Shown here in pieces: positions 1 to 11,584 of a stretch of 64,000 nucleotides of DNA (position 1 is its first letter; the number at the start of each line of letters is the position of its first letter). The DNA is taken from contig NZ_WKJZ01000003.1 of NCBI RefSeq assembly GCF_009763245.1, positions 186,001 through 250,000 of the forward strand, given 5' to 3'. A program made the translations under genes and the position numbers. A model generated the notes under the pieces. The model was not told the DNA's origin. It ran no database searches and saw nothing but the letters and a program-made list of their open reading frames with translations. The DNA comes from Pseudomonas xionganensis. Lineage in GTDB: Bacteria > Pseudomonadota > Gammaproteobacteria > Pseudomonadales > Pseudomonadaceae.

Positions 1-19
1 GCCGACACAGTTTGTCGGC
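1..19. repeat. 7-bp stem-loop at window edge
   Basis: A perfect GCCGACA/TGTCGGC stem with a 5-nt loop. No T-run follows on the plus strand, so it may be the remnant of an upstream gene's terminator cut by the window edge. Nothing further can be decided from here. Confidence 0.4.
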
Positions 20-61
20 CGGCCACCAAGCCGCTCCGCACCCCGAGGTAAACGGATTTTC

Positions 62-604
62 ATGAAAAGCACCGGCCGCACCCTGTCTCTGGGCTGCCTG
101 TTGCTCCTGCTTCCGCTGCTGGCCCAGGCGGGCGGCAACACCCTGCTCATCCCCGCTCCCGGCACCTGCTCACTCAATAGCGCCCCCGAAGACCTGGCCG
201 ACGCGGTGGCCGCCTGCCAGCTGGCCGCCGAAAATGGCGACCTGCAGGCCGAATACGAATTGGGTGAGTTCTACTATGACGGCAAACGCACCGAGCGCGA
301 CTTCGACCAGGCGCTGAAGTGGTTTGAACAGGCCTCGCTCAAGGGCCATGCCCAGGCCCAGTACCGCCTCGGCATGATGTTCTTCCGCGGCGAGGCCGTA
401 CCGGCCAACAGCGTACAGGCCTATATCATTCTGAAGATGGCGGCGGTCAATGGCTCCGACGAGGCCATGGACAGCGCCGATATGATTGCCGAGCAGATGC
501 CCCGCGAGCAGCTGGAGCTGGCCGGCCAGGTACTGGGGCAGATCTTCCGCAACTACCTGCTGGAGTTGCAGAGCAGCGACAACCTGTCACCCTTCGCACC
601 TTAG
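62..604 (+). CDS. Sel1-repeat (TPR-like) secreted protein
   Basis: A 180-residue protein of unknown specific function. Residues 1-23 form a typical Sec signal peptide (basic start, long Leu run, AQA cleavage site), so the product is probably periplasmic. Residues about 46-140 hold Sel1-type helical repeats, seen as spaced A..LG..YY.G and A..WF..A...G.A.A...LG motifs. Sel1 repeats normally mediate protein-protein contacts in envelope or signalling complexes; the partner is not evident. The start is supported by GAGGT about 15 bases upstream and by the signal peptide directly after it. It is the first complete gene and stands alone, with a repeat-bearing gap behind it. Confidence 0.8.
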   Translation: MKSTGRTLSLGCLLLLLPLLAQAGGNTLLIPAPGTCSLNSAPEDLADAVAACQLAAENGDLQAEYELGEFYYDGKRTERDFDQALKWFEQASLKGHAQAQYRLGMMFFRGEAVPANSVQAYIILKMAAVNGSDEAMDSADMIAEQMPREQLELAGQVLGQIFRNYLLELQSSDNLSPFAP

Positions 605-729
605 CGGTAGCGTGGATGACCACCCCGTGAAAAGCCACGCCGGGTTGTCCACCAGTAGCCTTAACCGAATACCGCGCGGACTACGAGCGGTGGATGTAAA
701 AAGCGACATCCACCCTGCGCGCTTGCAGC
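605..729. repeat. Intergenic region with TGGAT hairpins (repeat family B)
   Basis: The gap between the two convergent genes carries GGTGGATGT (689-697) pairing perfectly with ACATCCACC (706-714), plus a degenerate GTGGATGACC copy near 610-650. This is a member of the dispersed TAGGGTGGAT hairpin family seen at many gene ends in this window. In this position it could act as a bidirectional transcription end. Confidence 0.65.
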
Positions 730-1053
730 CTATTTATCCGGCATCGGCATGGGAAACGGCATGATATTGCCACCGCCCTTGGCCTCGCTGATCTTCGGCG
801 TGCCCAGGCGCTCCACCTCGTCGATGCGAATAATCGCGTGCATGGGGATAAAGCTGCGCACCACGCCATCGAACTGCGCCTTGAGCTTTTCTTCGCTGGG
901 GTCGACCACCACCTGGGTGCGCTCGCCGAAGACGAACTCCTCCACCTCCAGGAAGCCCCACAGATCACTCTGGAAGATCTGCTTGGCATACATCTCGAAA
1001 ACCTGTCCCTGGTTGAGGAAGATCACCTTGTAGATGGGTTCGCGCTTGCTCAT
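730..1053 (-). CDS. DUF1820 family protein
   Basis: A 107-residue protein matching the small conserved proteobacterial DUF1820 family (start MSKREPIYKVIFLNQGQ, body FLEVEEFVFGER). It has no signal peptide or membrane segment, so it is presumably cytoplasmic. The family has no assigned function; I infer none. It faces away from miaB, and the roughly 135-bp gap between them must hold both promoters. The C-terminus is short and Gly/Pro/Met-rich (GGGNIMPFPMPMPDK). Identification is by overall resemblance to the family, not by a catalytic motif. Confidence 0.7.
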   Translation of the reverse strand: MSKREPIYKVIFLNQGQVFEMYAKQIFQSDLWGFLEVEEFVFGERTQVVVDPSEEKLKAQFDGVVRSFIPMHAIIRIDEVERLGTPKISEAKGGGNIMPFPMPMPDK

Positions 1054-1149
1054 GGCTATGCAGTTCGTACCGTTGGATTAAATGTGCGGGGCGCGGATCA
1101 TAGCATAGCCACCCGGCAGGCAACGCTAGGAACCCAGGCACTTGCCCCC

Positions 1150-1155
1150 TATAAT
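1150..1155 (+). promoter_or_regulatory. Candidate sigma-70 -10 box for miaB
   Basis: A perfect TATAAT lies 33 bases before the miaB start, implying a 5' leader of about 27 nt. No good -35 hexamer is found 16-18 bases upstream, so the promoter is weak or activator-assisted, or the match is chance. Confidence 0.4.
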
Positions 1156-1188
1156 GCGCGGTTCTTTGAGCACCCTTGTTGAGCGCGC

Positions 1189-2514
1189 ATGACCAAGAAG
1201 CTTTATATCGAAACCCACGGTTGCCAGATGAACGAGTACGACAGCTCGCGCATGGTCGATCTGCTGGGCGAACATCAAGCCCTGGAAGTCACCGAGAAGG
1301 CAGCGGATGCCGACATCATCCTGCTCAACACCTGCTCGATCCGCGAGAAGGCCCAGGACAAGGTGTTCTCCCAGCTCGGCCGCTGGCGTGAACTGAAGCT
1401 GGCCAATCCGGATCTGGTGATCGGCGTCGGCGGCTGCGTGGCCAGCCAGGAAGGCGCGGCGATTCGCGACCGCGCGCCCTATGTCGACGTGGTCTTCGGC
1501 CCGCAGACCCTGCACCGGCTCCCGGAAATGATCGACGCCGCGCGCACCACCAAGACCGCCCAAGTGGACATCAGCTTCCCCGAGATCGAGAAGTTCGACC
1601 GCCTGCCCGAGCCGCGGGTCGACGGCCCCAGCGCCTTCGTTTCGGTGATGGAAGGCTGCAGCAAGTACTGCACCTTCTGCGTGGTGCCCTACACCCGCGG
1701 CGAAGAAGTCAGCCGGCCGCTGGCCGATGTGCTGCTGGAAATCACCCAGCTGGCCGACAAAGGCGTCAAGGAAGTCACCCTGCTCGGGCAGAACGTCAAC
1801 GGCTATCGTGGTACAGCGCCGGACGGGCGCATCGTCGAGTTCGCCGAGCTGCTGCATGCGGTGGCGGCACTGGACGGCATCGAACGCATCCGCTACACCA
1901 CCAGCCACCCGCTGGAGTTCTCCGACGCGATTATCGCCGCCCATGCCGAGATCCCGCAGCTGGTGAAGTACCTGCACCTGCCAGTGCAGTCCGGCTCGGA
2001 TCGCATCCTTGCGGCGATGAAGCGCAACCACACCGCCCTGGAATACAAGTCGCGCATCCGCAAGCTGCGCGCCGCGGTGCCGGATATCCTGATCAGCTCG
2101 GACTTTATCGTCGGCTTCCCCGGCGAAACCGAAAAGGACTTCGAGCAGACCATGAAGCTGATCGAAGACGTGGGGTTCGACTTCTCCTACTCCTTTGTCT
2201 ACAGCGCCCGCCCTGGCACCCCGGCCGCCGACATGGCCGACGACACCCCGGACGAGGTGAAGAGGCAGCGCCTGGCCATTCTGCAGAACCGCATCAATCA
2301 GCAGGGCTTCGAGAACAGCCGGCGCATGGCCGGCACCACCCAGCGCATCCTGGTCACCGACTACTCGAAGAAGGACCCGGGCAAGCTGCAGGGCCGCACC
2401 GAGAGCAACCGCATCGTCAACTTCCCCTGCGACAATCCGCGCCTGATCGGCCAGTTCGTCGACGTGCTGATCGAAGAGGCTCTGCCCCACTCCCTGCGCG
2501 GCCGCTTGCTGTAG
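1189..2514 (+). CDS. miaB: tRNA-2-methylthio-N6-dimethylallyladenosine synthase
   Basis: Radical-SAM methylthiotransferase that adds the 2-methylthio group to i6A37 of tRNAs reading UNN codons. The 441 residues fit the family. The N-terminal UPF0004 domain has its three cluster cysteines (THGC near residue 12, NTCS near 48, GGC near 82). The radical SAM motif CSKYCTFC lies near 157-164. The C-terminal TRAM region begins near 375. The start ([15 protein letters not shown]) matches family N-termini. It begins the miaB-ybeZ-ybeY-corC-lnt set typical of Pseudomonas. Its TAG stop is the TAG of a GTAGGGTGGATG repeat hairpin, so the repeat abuts or forms the end of the gene. Confidence 0.97.
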   Translation: MTKKLYIETHGCQMNEYDSSRMVDLLGEHQALEVTEKAADADIILLNTCSIREKAQDKVFSQLGRWRELKLANPDLVIGVGGCVASQEGAAIRDRAPYVDVVFGPQTLHRLPEMIDAARTTKTAQVDISFPEIEKFDRLPEPRVDGPSAFVSVMEGCSKYCTFCVVPYTRGEEVSRPLADVLLEITQLADKGVKEVTLLGQNVNGYRGTAPDGRIVEFAELLHAVAALDGIERIRYTTSHPLEFSDAIIAAHAEIPQLVKYLHLPVQSGSDRILAAMKRNHTALEYKSRIRKLRAAVPDILISSDFIVGFPGETEKDFEQTMKLIEDVGFDFSYSFVYSARPGTPAADMADDTPDEVKRQRLAILQNRINQQGFENSRRMAGTTQRILVTDYSKKDPGKLQGRTESNRIVNFPCDNPRLIGQFVDVLIEEALPHSLRGRLL

Positions 2515-2581
2515 GGTGGATGTCGCCTTTTACATCCACCCTGGCGGCATGATGGGTGGATGAGCGAGGCGCCATCCACCC
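2511..2581. repeat. Double TAGGGTGGATG hairpin (repeat family B)
   Basis: Two adjacent stem-loops: AGGGTGGATGT (2513-2523) with ACATCCACCCT (2532-2542), and GGGTGGATG (2554-2562) with CATCCACCC (2573-2581). The first overlaps the miaB stop codon. The rest of the gap up to ybeZ (to 2734) shows no gene and no clear promoter. Confidence 0.8.
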
Positions 2582-2734
2582 CACGCAAGCCAAACGAGCG
2601 GCTGCCGGCCACGGGGTCGGCAGCCGGCGCGTTATAAGACGCGGCTAAAGTCTGACAAAGCGAGCTTTCCCATCCCGACACCTGGCGTTATTCTTCGCCC
2701 ACTACCCCAGCCGACTGGCGGCCATCACACGACC

Positions 2735-3739
2735 TTGAACACACCCACAGCTCCCCTGCGCTTTATCCTCGAACCCTTCGAAGCCCGTCGTTTCGCCAAC
2801 CTGTGCGGCCAACTCGACGAACACCTGCGCCTGATCGAACAGCGCATGGGCATCGAGATCCGCAACCGTGGCAATCAGTTCGAACTGCTCGGTGCCCATG
2901 ACAAGACCAAGGCGGCCGAACAGCTGCTGCAGCGCCTGTACCGGGAAACCCAGAGCACGGAACTGTCGCCGGACATGGTCCATCTGTTCCTGCAGGAGTC
3001 CGGGATCGAGGAGCTGGTCAACCCAACCGTCGAGTCCAGCGTCACCCTGCGCACTCGCAAGGGCCTGATCCGCCCCCGCGGGCCGAACCAGCAGCGCTAC
3101 GTCAAGGCCATACTCGAACACGACATCAACTTCGGCATCGGCCCGGCCGGTACCGGCAAGACCTACCTGGCAGTGGCCTGCGCCGTGGACGCCCTGGAGC
3201 GCGAGCAGATCCGCCGCATCCTGCTGGTGCGCCCGGCGGTGGAAGCCGGCGAAAAGCTGGGCTTTCTCCCCGGGGATCTGTCGCAGAAGATCGACCCCTA
3301 CCTGCGCCCGCTGTACGACGCGCTGTACGAGATGCTCGGCTTCGAGCAGGTAGCCAAGCTGATCGAGAAGCAGGTGATCGAGGTCGCGCCGCTGGCCTAT
3401 ATGCGCGGGCGCACCCTGAACAACAGCTTTATCATCCTCGACGAAAGCCAGAACACCACCCTGGAACAGATGAAGATGTTCCTCACCCGCATCGGCTTCG
3501 GCTCCACCGCGGTGATCACCGGCGATATCACCCAGGTCGACCTGCCCCGTGGCACCAAGAGCGGCCTGACCCATGTGATCGACGTGCTGCGCGAGGTGCC
3601 AGGCATCAGCTTTACCCACTTCAAGCCCAAGGATGTGGTGCGCCACCCCCTGGTGCAGCGCATCGTCGAAGCCTACGAGCGCTATGACAGCCGCATGCAC
3701 GGCAAGCTGATCGACGAGCAGGATGAGCCCAATGCTTGA
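2735..3739 (+). CDS. ybeZ: PhoH-like ATPase YbeZ
   Basis: PhoH-family P-loop ATPase that works with the endoribonuclease YbeY in rRNA processing and ribosome quality control. The 334 residues carry Walker [12 protein letters not shown] near 137-147 and Walker [12 protein letters not shown] near 231. An N-terminal KH-like segment precedes the ATPase. The start is TTG; no in-frame ATG lies earlier, and the N-terminus ([22 protein letters not shown]) resembles family members. Its 3' end overlaps ybeY by 17 bases, consistent with co-translation of partner proteins. No strong ribosome-binding site precedes the TTG, so expression may depend on readthrough from miaB. Confidence 0.93.
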   Translation: MNTPTAPLRFILEPFEARRFANLCGQLDEHLRLIEQRMGIEIRNRGNQFELLGAHDKTKAAEQLLQRLYRETQSTELSPDMVHLFLQESGIEELVNPTVESSVTLRTRKGLIRPRGPNQQRYVKAILEHDINFGIGPAGTGKTYLAVACAVDALEREQIRRILLVRPAVEAGEKLGFLPGDLSQKIDPYLRPLYDALYEMLGFEQVAKLIEKQVIEVAPLAYMRGRTLNNSFIILDESQNTTLEQMKMFLTRIGFGSTAVITGDITQVDLPRGTKSGLTHVIDVLREVPGISFTHFKPKDVVRHPLVQRIVEAYERYDSRMHGKLIDEQDEPNA

Positions 3740-4190
3740 GCTTGATCTGCAGCTCGCCAGCTGCGCGCCAGACCTGCCGAGCGAAGCCCAGTTTCGCACC
3801 TGGTGCGAACTCGCCCTGCGCCAGCGCACGGCCGACTCCGAACTGACCATCCGCCTGGTGGACGAGGCCGAAGGCCGCGAGCTCAATCACACCTACCGCC
3901 AGCGCGACTACGCCACCAATGTGCTGTCCTTCCCCGCCGACGTGCCGGACGAGTTACTGGATATCCCCTTGCTGGGCGATCTGGTGATCTGCGTCTCCGT
4001 GGTGGTGCGCGAGGCCCAGGAACAGAGCAAAAGCCTGGAAGCCCACTGGGCCCATCTGGTCATCCACGGCTGCCTGCATCTGCTCGGTTACGACCATATC
4101 CTTGACGCCGAGGCCGAGGAAATGGAAGCACTGGAACGCGCATTGCTTGCCGAACTGGGGTATCCCGACCCCTACGCCGACCACGAATGA
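3723..4190 (+). CDS. ybeY: Endoribonuclease YbeY (16S rRNA 3'-end maturation)
   Basis: Single-strand metal-dependent endoribonuclease needed for 16S rRNA 3' processing and 70S quality control. The zinc-binding H-x3-H-x5-H signature is intact in [11 protein letters not shown], at His115, His119 and His125 of 155 residues. The upstream NVLSFP motif near residue 66 is also typical. It overlaps ybeZ and is followed after 40 bases by corC, the standard ybeZ-ybeY-ybeX order. An alternative start three codons in (MLELDLQ) is possible. Confidence 0.96.
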   Translation: MSPMLELDLQLASCAPDLPSEAQFRTWCELALRQRTADSELTIRLVDEAEGRELNHTYRQRDYATNVLSFPADVPDELLDIPLLGDLVICVSVVVREAQEQSKSLEAHWAHLVIHGCLHLLGYDHILDAEAEEMEALERALLAELGYPDPYADHE

Positions 4191-4230
4191 TTCTCCAACT
4201 GACATCAGAAAAGGTTCCTGAGTAACCACC

Positions 4231-5070
4231 ATGAGCGAAGACCGATCGAGCAACGAGCAGAAGTCCTGGTTCAACCGACTGACCCAGGCTTTTGCTCATG
4301 AGCCCAAGAATCGTCAAGAACTGCTGGAGGTGCTGCGCGAAGCCCACCAGAACAAACTGCTCGACAGCGAGGCCCTGGCCATTGTCGAGGGCGCCATCCA
4401 GGTAGCCGACCTGCAGGTACGCGACATCATGGTGCCGCGCTCGCAGATGATCAGCATCAAGGCTGGTCAGCACCCCAGGGAATTCCTGCCCTCGATCATC
4501 GAGGCCGCGCACTCGCGCTATCCGGTGATCGGCGAGAGCCTGGACGATGTGATCGGCATCCTCCTGGCCAAGGATCTGCTGCCGCTGATCCTTGAGGGCG
4601 ACCAGCCCGGCTTCAATATCAAGGACCTGCTACGCCCGGCCACCTTCGTGCCCGAGTCCAAGCGCCTCAACGTGCTGCTGCGCGAATTCCGCGCCAACCA
4701 CAACCATATGGCCGTGGTCATCGACGAATACGGCGGCGTGGCCGGTCTGGTGACCATCGAGGACGTGCTGGAGCAGATCGTCGGTGATATCGAAGATGAG
4801 CACGACGTCGAGGAAGACAGCTACGTCAAGCCGCTGCCGTCCGGCGACTATCTGATCAAGGCCCTGACCCCCATCGACAGCTTCAACGAAGCCTTCGACA
4901 CCGAATTCTCCGACGACGAATTCGACACCGTCGGCGGCCTGGTAATGAGTGCCTTCGGCCACCTGCCCAAGCGCAACGAAGTGACCGAGATCGGCGAGTT
5001 CCGTTTCCGCGTGCTGAATGCCGACAGCCGCCGTATCCATCTGCTGCGCCTGTCGCCGATCAGCCGCTAA
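4231..5070 (+). CDS. corC: CorC/HlyC family CBS-domain protein (YbeX)
   Basis: Cytoplasmic CBS-pair protein associated with Mg2+/Co2+ efflux through CorA and, in E. coli work on YbeX, with ribosome maturation. Of 279 residues, about 65-190 form two CBS domains (MVPRSQMISI..., VVIDEYGGVAGLVTIEDVLEQIVGDIEDEHD). About 200-279 form the CorC_HlyC domain (FDTVGGLVMSAFGHLPKRNE). It has no membrane span, which separates it from longer membrane-bound relatives. The start MSEDRSSNEQKSWFNRL is the family N-terminus, with AAAAGG upstream. Confidence 0.93.
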   Translation: MSEDRSSNEQKSWFNRLTQAFAHEPKNRQELLEVLREAHQNKLLDSEALAIVEGAIQVADLQVRDIMVPRSQMISIKAGQHPREFLPSIIEAAHSRYPVIGESLDDVIGILLAKDLLPLILEGDQPGFNIKDLLRPATFVPESKRLNVLLREFRANHNHMAVVIDEYGGVAGLVTIEDVLEQIVGDIEDEHDVEEDSYVKPLPSGDYLIKALTPIDSFNEAFDTEFSDDEFDTVGGLVMSAFGHLPKRNEVTEIGEFRFRVLNADSRRIHLLRLSPISR

Positions 5071-5094
5071 GCCAGGCTCGCACACCGTCATTGG

Positions 5095-5123
5095 TAGGGT
5101 GGCTGGCCGCAGCCATCCACCTA
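5095..5123. repeat. TAGGGTGG hairpin (repeat family B)
   Basis: TAGGGTGGcTGG and CCAtCCACCTA form an imperfect stem between corC and lnt. It is a degenerate member of the dispersed family. Confidence 0.6.
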
Positions 5124-5217
5124 GACGAACAGGCCCAGCCCATTCTCCTGCCCCGCTTCCGGGGCCCGCACCTTTGCAGTACCCTTGCCGGCCAGAATTT
5201 CCGTTCAAGGACGCACC

Positions 5218-6738
5218 ATGCGCTGGATCACGCAACCCGGCTGGCCTGGCCATCTGATCGCCCTGGCCGCTGGCGCCATCACCCCACTGGCCCTCGCCCC
5301 CTTCGATCTCTGGCCCCTGGCCCTGCTCAGCATTGCCCTGTTCTACCTGGGCCTGCGTGATCTGCTGCCCCGCCAGGCGGCAGTGCGCGGCTGGTGCTAT
5401 GGCTTCGGCCTGTTTCTGGCCGGCACCAGCTGGGTGTATGTCAGCATCCACGACTACGGCGCCGCCTCCCCGCCCCTGGCCGCCTTTCTGACCCTGCTGT
5501 TCGTCGCCGGCCTTGGTCTGTTGTTCGCCCTGGCCGCCTGGCTGTGGGCGCGCTGGCTGCGCCGGGTGGAAGCACCCCTGGCCGACGCCCTGGCCTTTGC
5601 CGCCTTCTGGCTGGCCCAGGAAGCCTTCCGCAGCTGGTTTCTTACCGGATTTCCCTGGCTCTACGCCGGTTACAGCCAACTGGACGGCCCGCTGGCGGGC
5701 CTGGCGCCGCTGGGCGGAGTGTGGCTGCTGTCCTTTGCCCTGGCACTCAGTGCAGCGCTGCTGGTCAACCTGCCGCGCCTGCGCCAGCACAAGCTCTTCT
5801 GTACGGCAGCCGTACTTCTGCTGCTGGCGCCCTGGGTCAGCGGCCTGGCACTCAAAGATCGCGCCTGGACCCAGGCCGCCGGCCAGCCGCTCAGCGTCAG
5901 CGCCATGCAGGGCAATATCGAGCAGAACCTCAAGTGGGACCCGGCCCAGCTCAATGCCCAATTGCTGCTGTACCGTGACCTGACCCTCAACGCCCCGCGC
6001 AGCGACCTGATCGTCTGGCCGGAGACCGCCGTGCCGGTGCTCAAGGAATATGCCCTGGGCTATCTGGACGGCATGGGCCGCTTCGCCAATGAGCGCCAGT
6101 CCGCACTGATCACCGGCGTCCCCATTCGCCAGGCCAACGAGCGCGGCGAGCCGCGCTACTACAACGGCATCAGCGTGGTCGGCCAGGGCAGCGGCGACTA
6201 CCTCAAGCAGAAGCTGGTGCCCTTCGGCGAATACGTGCCGCTGCAGGAAGTGCTGCGCGGGCTGATCGCCTTCTTCGATCTGCCCATGTCGGATTTCGCC
6301 CGCGGCTCCAGCGCACAACCACTGCTGCAGGCCCAGGGTTACCGGATTGCCGCCTATATCTGCTACGAAGTGGTCTACCCGGAGTTTGCCGCCGGCCTGG
6401 CGGCGCAGAGCGAGCTGCTGCTGACCATCAGCAACGACACCTGGTTCGGCCGCTCCATCGGCCCCCTGCAGCATCTGCAGATGGCCCAGATGCGCGCCCT
6501 GGAGGCGGGGCGCTGGATGATTCGCGGCACCAATAACGGGGTCACGGCGCTGATCGACCCCTTTGGCCGTATCAGCCAGCAACTGCCGCAGTTCGAGCAA
6601 GGCGTGCTGCATGGCCAGGTCACCCCGATGCAGGGGCTGACCCCTTATCTGCGCTGGCGCGCCTGGCCGCTGCTGATTCTGTGTAGTCTGATTCTGGGCT
6701 GGACCCTGCTGGCCAGCCGTATGGCCAAGACACTGTAG
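5218..6738 (+). CDS. lnt: Apolipoprotein N-acyltransferase
   Basis: Inner-membrane enzyme for the last step of lipoprotein maturation, transferring an acyl chain from phospholipid to the N-terminal Cys of apolipoproteins. The 506 residues begin with about six hydrophobic segments (to about residue 210), followed by a CN-hydrolase domain. The catalytic Glu (VWPETAVPV), Lys (KLVPFGEYVPL) and Cys (YICYEVVYPE) are all present. I chose the ATG at 5218 over an upstream in-frame TTG (5185) because AAGGA (5207-5211) is correctly spaced from it. The substrates of this pathway encoded here include LptE, RlpA and the transglycosylase at 12930. The TAG stop lies inside a TAGGGTGCGC repeat. Confidence 0.95.
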   Translation: MRWITQPGWPGHLIALAAGAITPLALAPFDLWPLALLSIALFYLGLRDLLPRQAAVRGWCYGFGLFLAGTSWVYVSIHDYGAASPPLAAFLTLLFVAGLGLLFALAAWLWARWLRRVEAPLADALAFAAFWLAQEAFRSWFLTGFPWLYAGYSQLDGPLAGLAPLGGVWLLSFALALSAALLVNLPRLRQHKLFCTAAVLLLLAPWVSGLALKDRAWTQAAGQPLSVSAMQGNIEQNLKWDPAQLNAQLLLYRDLTLNAPRSDLIVWPETAVPVLKEYALGYLDGMGRFANERQSALITGVPIRQANERGEPRYYNGISVVGQGSGDYLKQKLVPFGEYVPLQEVLRGLIAFFDLPMSDFARGSSAQPLLQAQGYRIAAYICYEVVYPEFAAGLAAQSELLLTISNDTWFGRSIGPLQHLQMAQMRALEAGRWMIRGTNNGVTALIDPFGRISQQLPQFEQGVLHGQVTPMQGLTPYLRWRAWPLLILCSLILGWTLLASRMAKTL

Positions 6739-6821
6739 GGTGCGCCGTGCGCACCGGATGCAAGCACCCTGGTGTCAACTTGCGCAATTGACTGGGAAGT
6801 TGGTGCGCACAGCCCACCCTA
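6735..6821. repeat. TAGGGTGCGC long palindrome (repeat family B, GCGC subtype)
   Basis: TAGGGTG(c)GC(c)GTGCGCACC (6736-6755) is matched by GGTGCGCAC(a)GC(c)CACCCTA (6802-6821), giving a stem of about 20 bp with a 46-nt interior. The left TAG is the lnt stop codon. The element sits between the convergent genes lnt and the DUF218 gene, where it could end transcription from both sides. Confidence 0.75.
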
Positions 6822-6840
6822 GGGCACAGCAGCCTTTAGC

Positions 6841-7614
6841 CTAAGGCTGGCCGTAGGCCAATGGATAAAGCATCAGGCCGAATGCTTCATTGAGTAACAG
6901 ACCGCTCTGCCACAGCGCCTTGCTCTCCGGCAGCCAACCGCCTGCCGGGCGGCCATGGGCCACGCCAAGAAAGCCAACGGGGGCCACCACCACCTCAAGC
7001 CCTATTTGCTCGAAACACCAGCGCGCCCGCGGCATATGCCAGGCCTGGGTCACCAGCAGCACCCGTTTGATCCCGGCCTGCTGCAGCATAGCCGCGCTAT
7101 ACAGAGCATTTTCCCAGGTGGTACGGCTGGCGCCCTCCTGCCAGCGCACCTGCAGGCCATAGTCCTCGGCCAGCACGCTCGCCATCAGCGCCGCCTCACT
7201 GGGCGGCTGACCGTAATGCAGGCCGCCTGAAGTCAGCAGCGGCAAGCCCGAGGCCCTGGCCAGGCGCGCGGCATAGCGTATCCGTTCCAGGGCCAGCAGA
7301 CTGGGCTGATCCCCGCCCCAGCCCGGGTCATTCTGCTCTCGCCCACCACCCAGCACCACGATCACCTCCGCGCGCTCAGCCAGGTTTGGCCACTGCTCCT
7401 GGGCCAGGGCCGGCTCGCTTTCCAGCCAGCGTGCGCCCTGCTGCACCACAACCGGCAGACTGCTGAGCCACAATCCAGAGAAGCCAGCCAACAGGCACAC
7501 CAGGGCCAGCCGCGGAAAGCGCTTGCGCAGGCCCCAGCCCAGCAGCAACAGCAGCAGCAAAACGCCCGGCGGCATCAGCAATTGTTTGAAGATATAGCGA
7601 AACGGCATCGGCAC
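6841..7614 (-). CDS. YdcF/SanA-type DUF218 membrane protein
   Basis: A 257-residue envelope protein. Two hydrophobic segments (about residues 5-25 and 32-55) anchor it in the inner membrane, followed by a periplasmic DUF218 domain with EVIVVLGGGREQND, LLTSGG and VLLVTQAWHMPRA motifs. Relatives (ElyC, SanA, YdcF) are linked to envelope integrity and undecaprenyl-lipid carrier metabolism, but no reaction can be assigned. It follows the zinc-ribbon gene on the same strand with an 18-base gap, so the two probably share a transcript. An ElyC-like role is an inference from the architecture. Confidence 0.8.
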   Translation of the reverse strand: MPMPFRYIFKQLLMPPGVLLLLLLLGWGLRKRFPRLALVCLLAGFSGLWLSSLPVVVQQGARWLESEPALAQEQWPNLAERAEVIVVLGGGREQNDPGWGGDQPSLLALERIRYAARLARASGLPLLTSGGLHYGQPPSEAALMASVLAEDYGLQVRWQEGASRTTWENALYSAAMLQQAGIKRVLLVTQAWHMPRARWCFEQIGLEVVVAPVGFLGVAHGRPAGGWLPESKALWQSGLLLNEAFGLMLYPLAYGQP

Positions 7615-7632
7615 CTCCAGGATGCCGCAAGC

Positions 7633-8079
7633 CTAACGGGGATTGCTCGCCCGAAACAGCTGTGAACCGCACACGCTACAGGCCTGCACGCCAACGCCAT
7701 TGCGCCAGCCGGCCTGGGTGCCGCACAGGGCACAGCACAACAGCATGCGGCGTTTGAGCAGGGGCTTGGTTTTGCCCGGCGCGCGCGCTAACGCCTTGTG
7801 CGGTACTCGTGTAATGCGCCCACGCGCCCCTGGCAGCTGGCGGATTTGCGCCATCTCCCGGGCCGCGGCATGCCAGCCGCGCAACCAGTCCAGATCACGA
7901 TTGAGATAGGCATGGATCAATTCCAACTCTGCCGAGGTCAGCCCCCGCAGTTCCAGCTCCAGGCCGGCTTCGCCGGAAAACCGGCTCAGCCCCTCGGCCT
8001 CGTCCAGGGCCAGAGCCAGGCGCTGCAGCAGGCGCTCATAGAGCCCGCCAGAGTCCTCCGCACGCTGCAACTCGGCCAT
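7633..8079 (-). CDS. YbeL-like zinc-ribbon protein (DUF1451)
   Basis: A 148-residue cytoplasmic protein: an acidic helical N-terminal half (LYERLLQRLALALDEAEGL) and a C-terminal zinc ribbon with paired CxxC motifs (CCALC...CSVCGSQLF). It resembles YbeL/DUF1451 proteins, which lie divergently next to leuS in enterobacteria as this one does. The function is unknown. The ATG at 8079 is preferred over the adjacent TTG (8082) because GAGGTG lies four bases upstream of it. Confidence 0.75.
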   Translation of the reverse strand: MAELQRAEDSGGLYERLLQRLALALDEAEGLSRFSGEAGLELELRGLTSAELELIHAYLNRDLDWLRGWHAAAREMAQIRQLPGARGRITRVPHKALARAPGKTKPLLKRRMLLCCALCGTQAGWRNGVGVQACSVCGSQLFRASNPR

Positions 8080-8128
8080 CAAACACCTCGCACCCGGCCC
8101 CTTTACTCAGGTCCTATAGCAAGCTTAG

Positions 8129-10879
<2,751 letters not shown>

Positions 10880-10886
10880 TAAAAAC

Positions 10887-10911
10887 CCGGCACGCGCGCA
10901 AAGCGTGCCGG
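10887..10911 (+). repeat. Stem-loop between leuS and lptE
   Basis: CCGGCACGC (10887-10895) and GCGTGCCGG (10903-10911) form a perfect 9-bp stem in the 54-base leuS-lptE gap. No T-run follows on the plus strand, so it is more likely an RNA-stability or partial attenuation element than a full terminator. Confidence 0.5.
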
Positions 10912-10933
10912 AGTGTTCGCCAAGGGGAAAAAC

Positions 10934-11548
10934 ATGCTCAAACGGAATCTGTTGGTAATCGGTCTGGCCACCCTGCTGGGCGCCTGTGGCTTTCAGTTGC
11001 GCGGAACCGGCAGCCTGACGGCCGACCTGGCCCTCAAGGAACTGAATGTCAGTGCCCGCAACGCCTATGGCGAAACCCTCAACGATGTTCGCGAAATGCT
11101 GCAAAACAATGGTGTGCGCGTCTATCCTGGAGCGCCCTATCAGCTTCACCTGGCTAGGGAAGATGAGACTCGCCGCGCCGTGAGTTTTACCAGCTCGGCC
11201 CGTGCCGCCGAATATGAGCTAATCTTAGACCTTGATTACGAAATCCGTAGCCAAAAGGATATGTTGCTGCTCAGCGACAAAGTGCAGGTACAAGGCTTCT
11301 ATACCAAGGACAATAACAATCTGATTGGTAACGACCAGGAAGCAAACCAGATTCGCAGTGAAATGCGCCGCGAGCTGACTCAGCAGTTGCTTATGCGCTT
11401 ACAGAACCTTACCCCCGAGCAGCTTGAGCTGCTGCAACAAACCGCCGAGGCCAAGGCCCAGGCCGAAGCCGACGCGCTGGAGGCGGCACGCCAGCAGCAG
11501 GCCGACCAGCCGCAGCAATCGCCCATTCAAGCCTTTCCCGTGCAGTAA
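10934..11548 (+). CDS. lptE: LPS-assembly lipoprotein LptE
   Basis: Outer-membrane lipoprotein that plugs and assembles the LptD barrel for lipopolysaccharide export. The 204-residue precursor has a lipoprotein signal peptide with lipobox LLGAC (Cys near residue 18), then [10 protein letters not shown], typical of LptE/RlpB. The C-terminal region (about 165-204) is an Ala/Gln-rich low-complexity tail. The ATG at 10934 is chosen over the frame's upstream TTG because AGGGGAA lies just upstream and the signal peptide begins there. It depends on Lnt, encoded nearby. Confidence 0.93.
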   Translation: MLKRNLLVIGLATLLGACGFQLRGTGSLTADLALKELNVSARNAYGETLNDVREMLQNNGVRVYPGAPYQLHLAREDETRRAVSFTSSARAAEYELILDLDYEIRSQKDMLLLSDKVQVQGFYTKDNNNLIGNDQEANQIRSEMRRELTQQLLMRLQNLTPEQLELLQQTAEAKAQAEADALEAARQQQADQPQQSPIQAFPVQ

Positions 11549-11554
11549 GGTTGC

Positions 11555-11574
11555 GGGGCTGCGCAAGCAGCCCC
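11555..11574 (+). repeat. Hairpin with GCAA tetraloop between lptE and holA
   Basis: GGGGCTGC and GCAGCCCC close a GCAA (GNRA-type) loop in the 36-base gap. There is no U-tract, so it is probably an mRNA-stability element or a weak pause rather than a terminator. Confidence 0.5.
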
Positions 11575-11584
11575 GGCCCTACCT

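Noticed and set aside
4630..6612. A 660-codon open frame on the minus strand across corC and lnt
   Set aside because: It is antisense to two certain genes, has no family resemblance and is rich in Gln/Gly/Ala/His as expected from reading GC-rich codons backwards.
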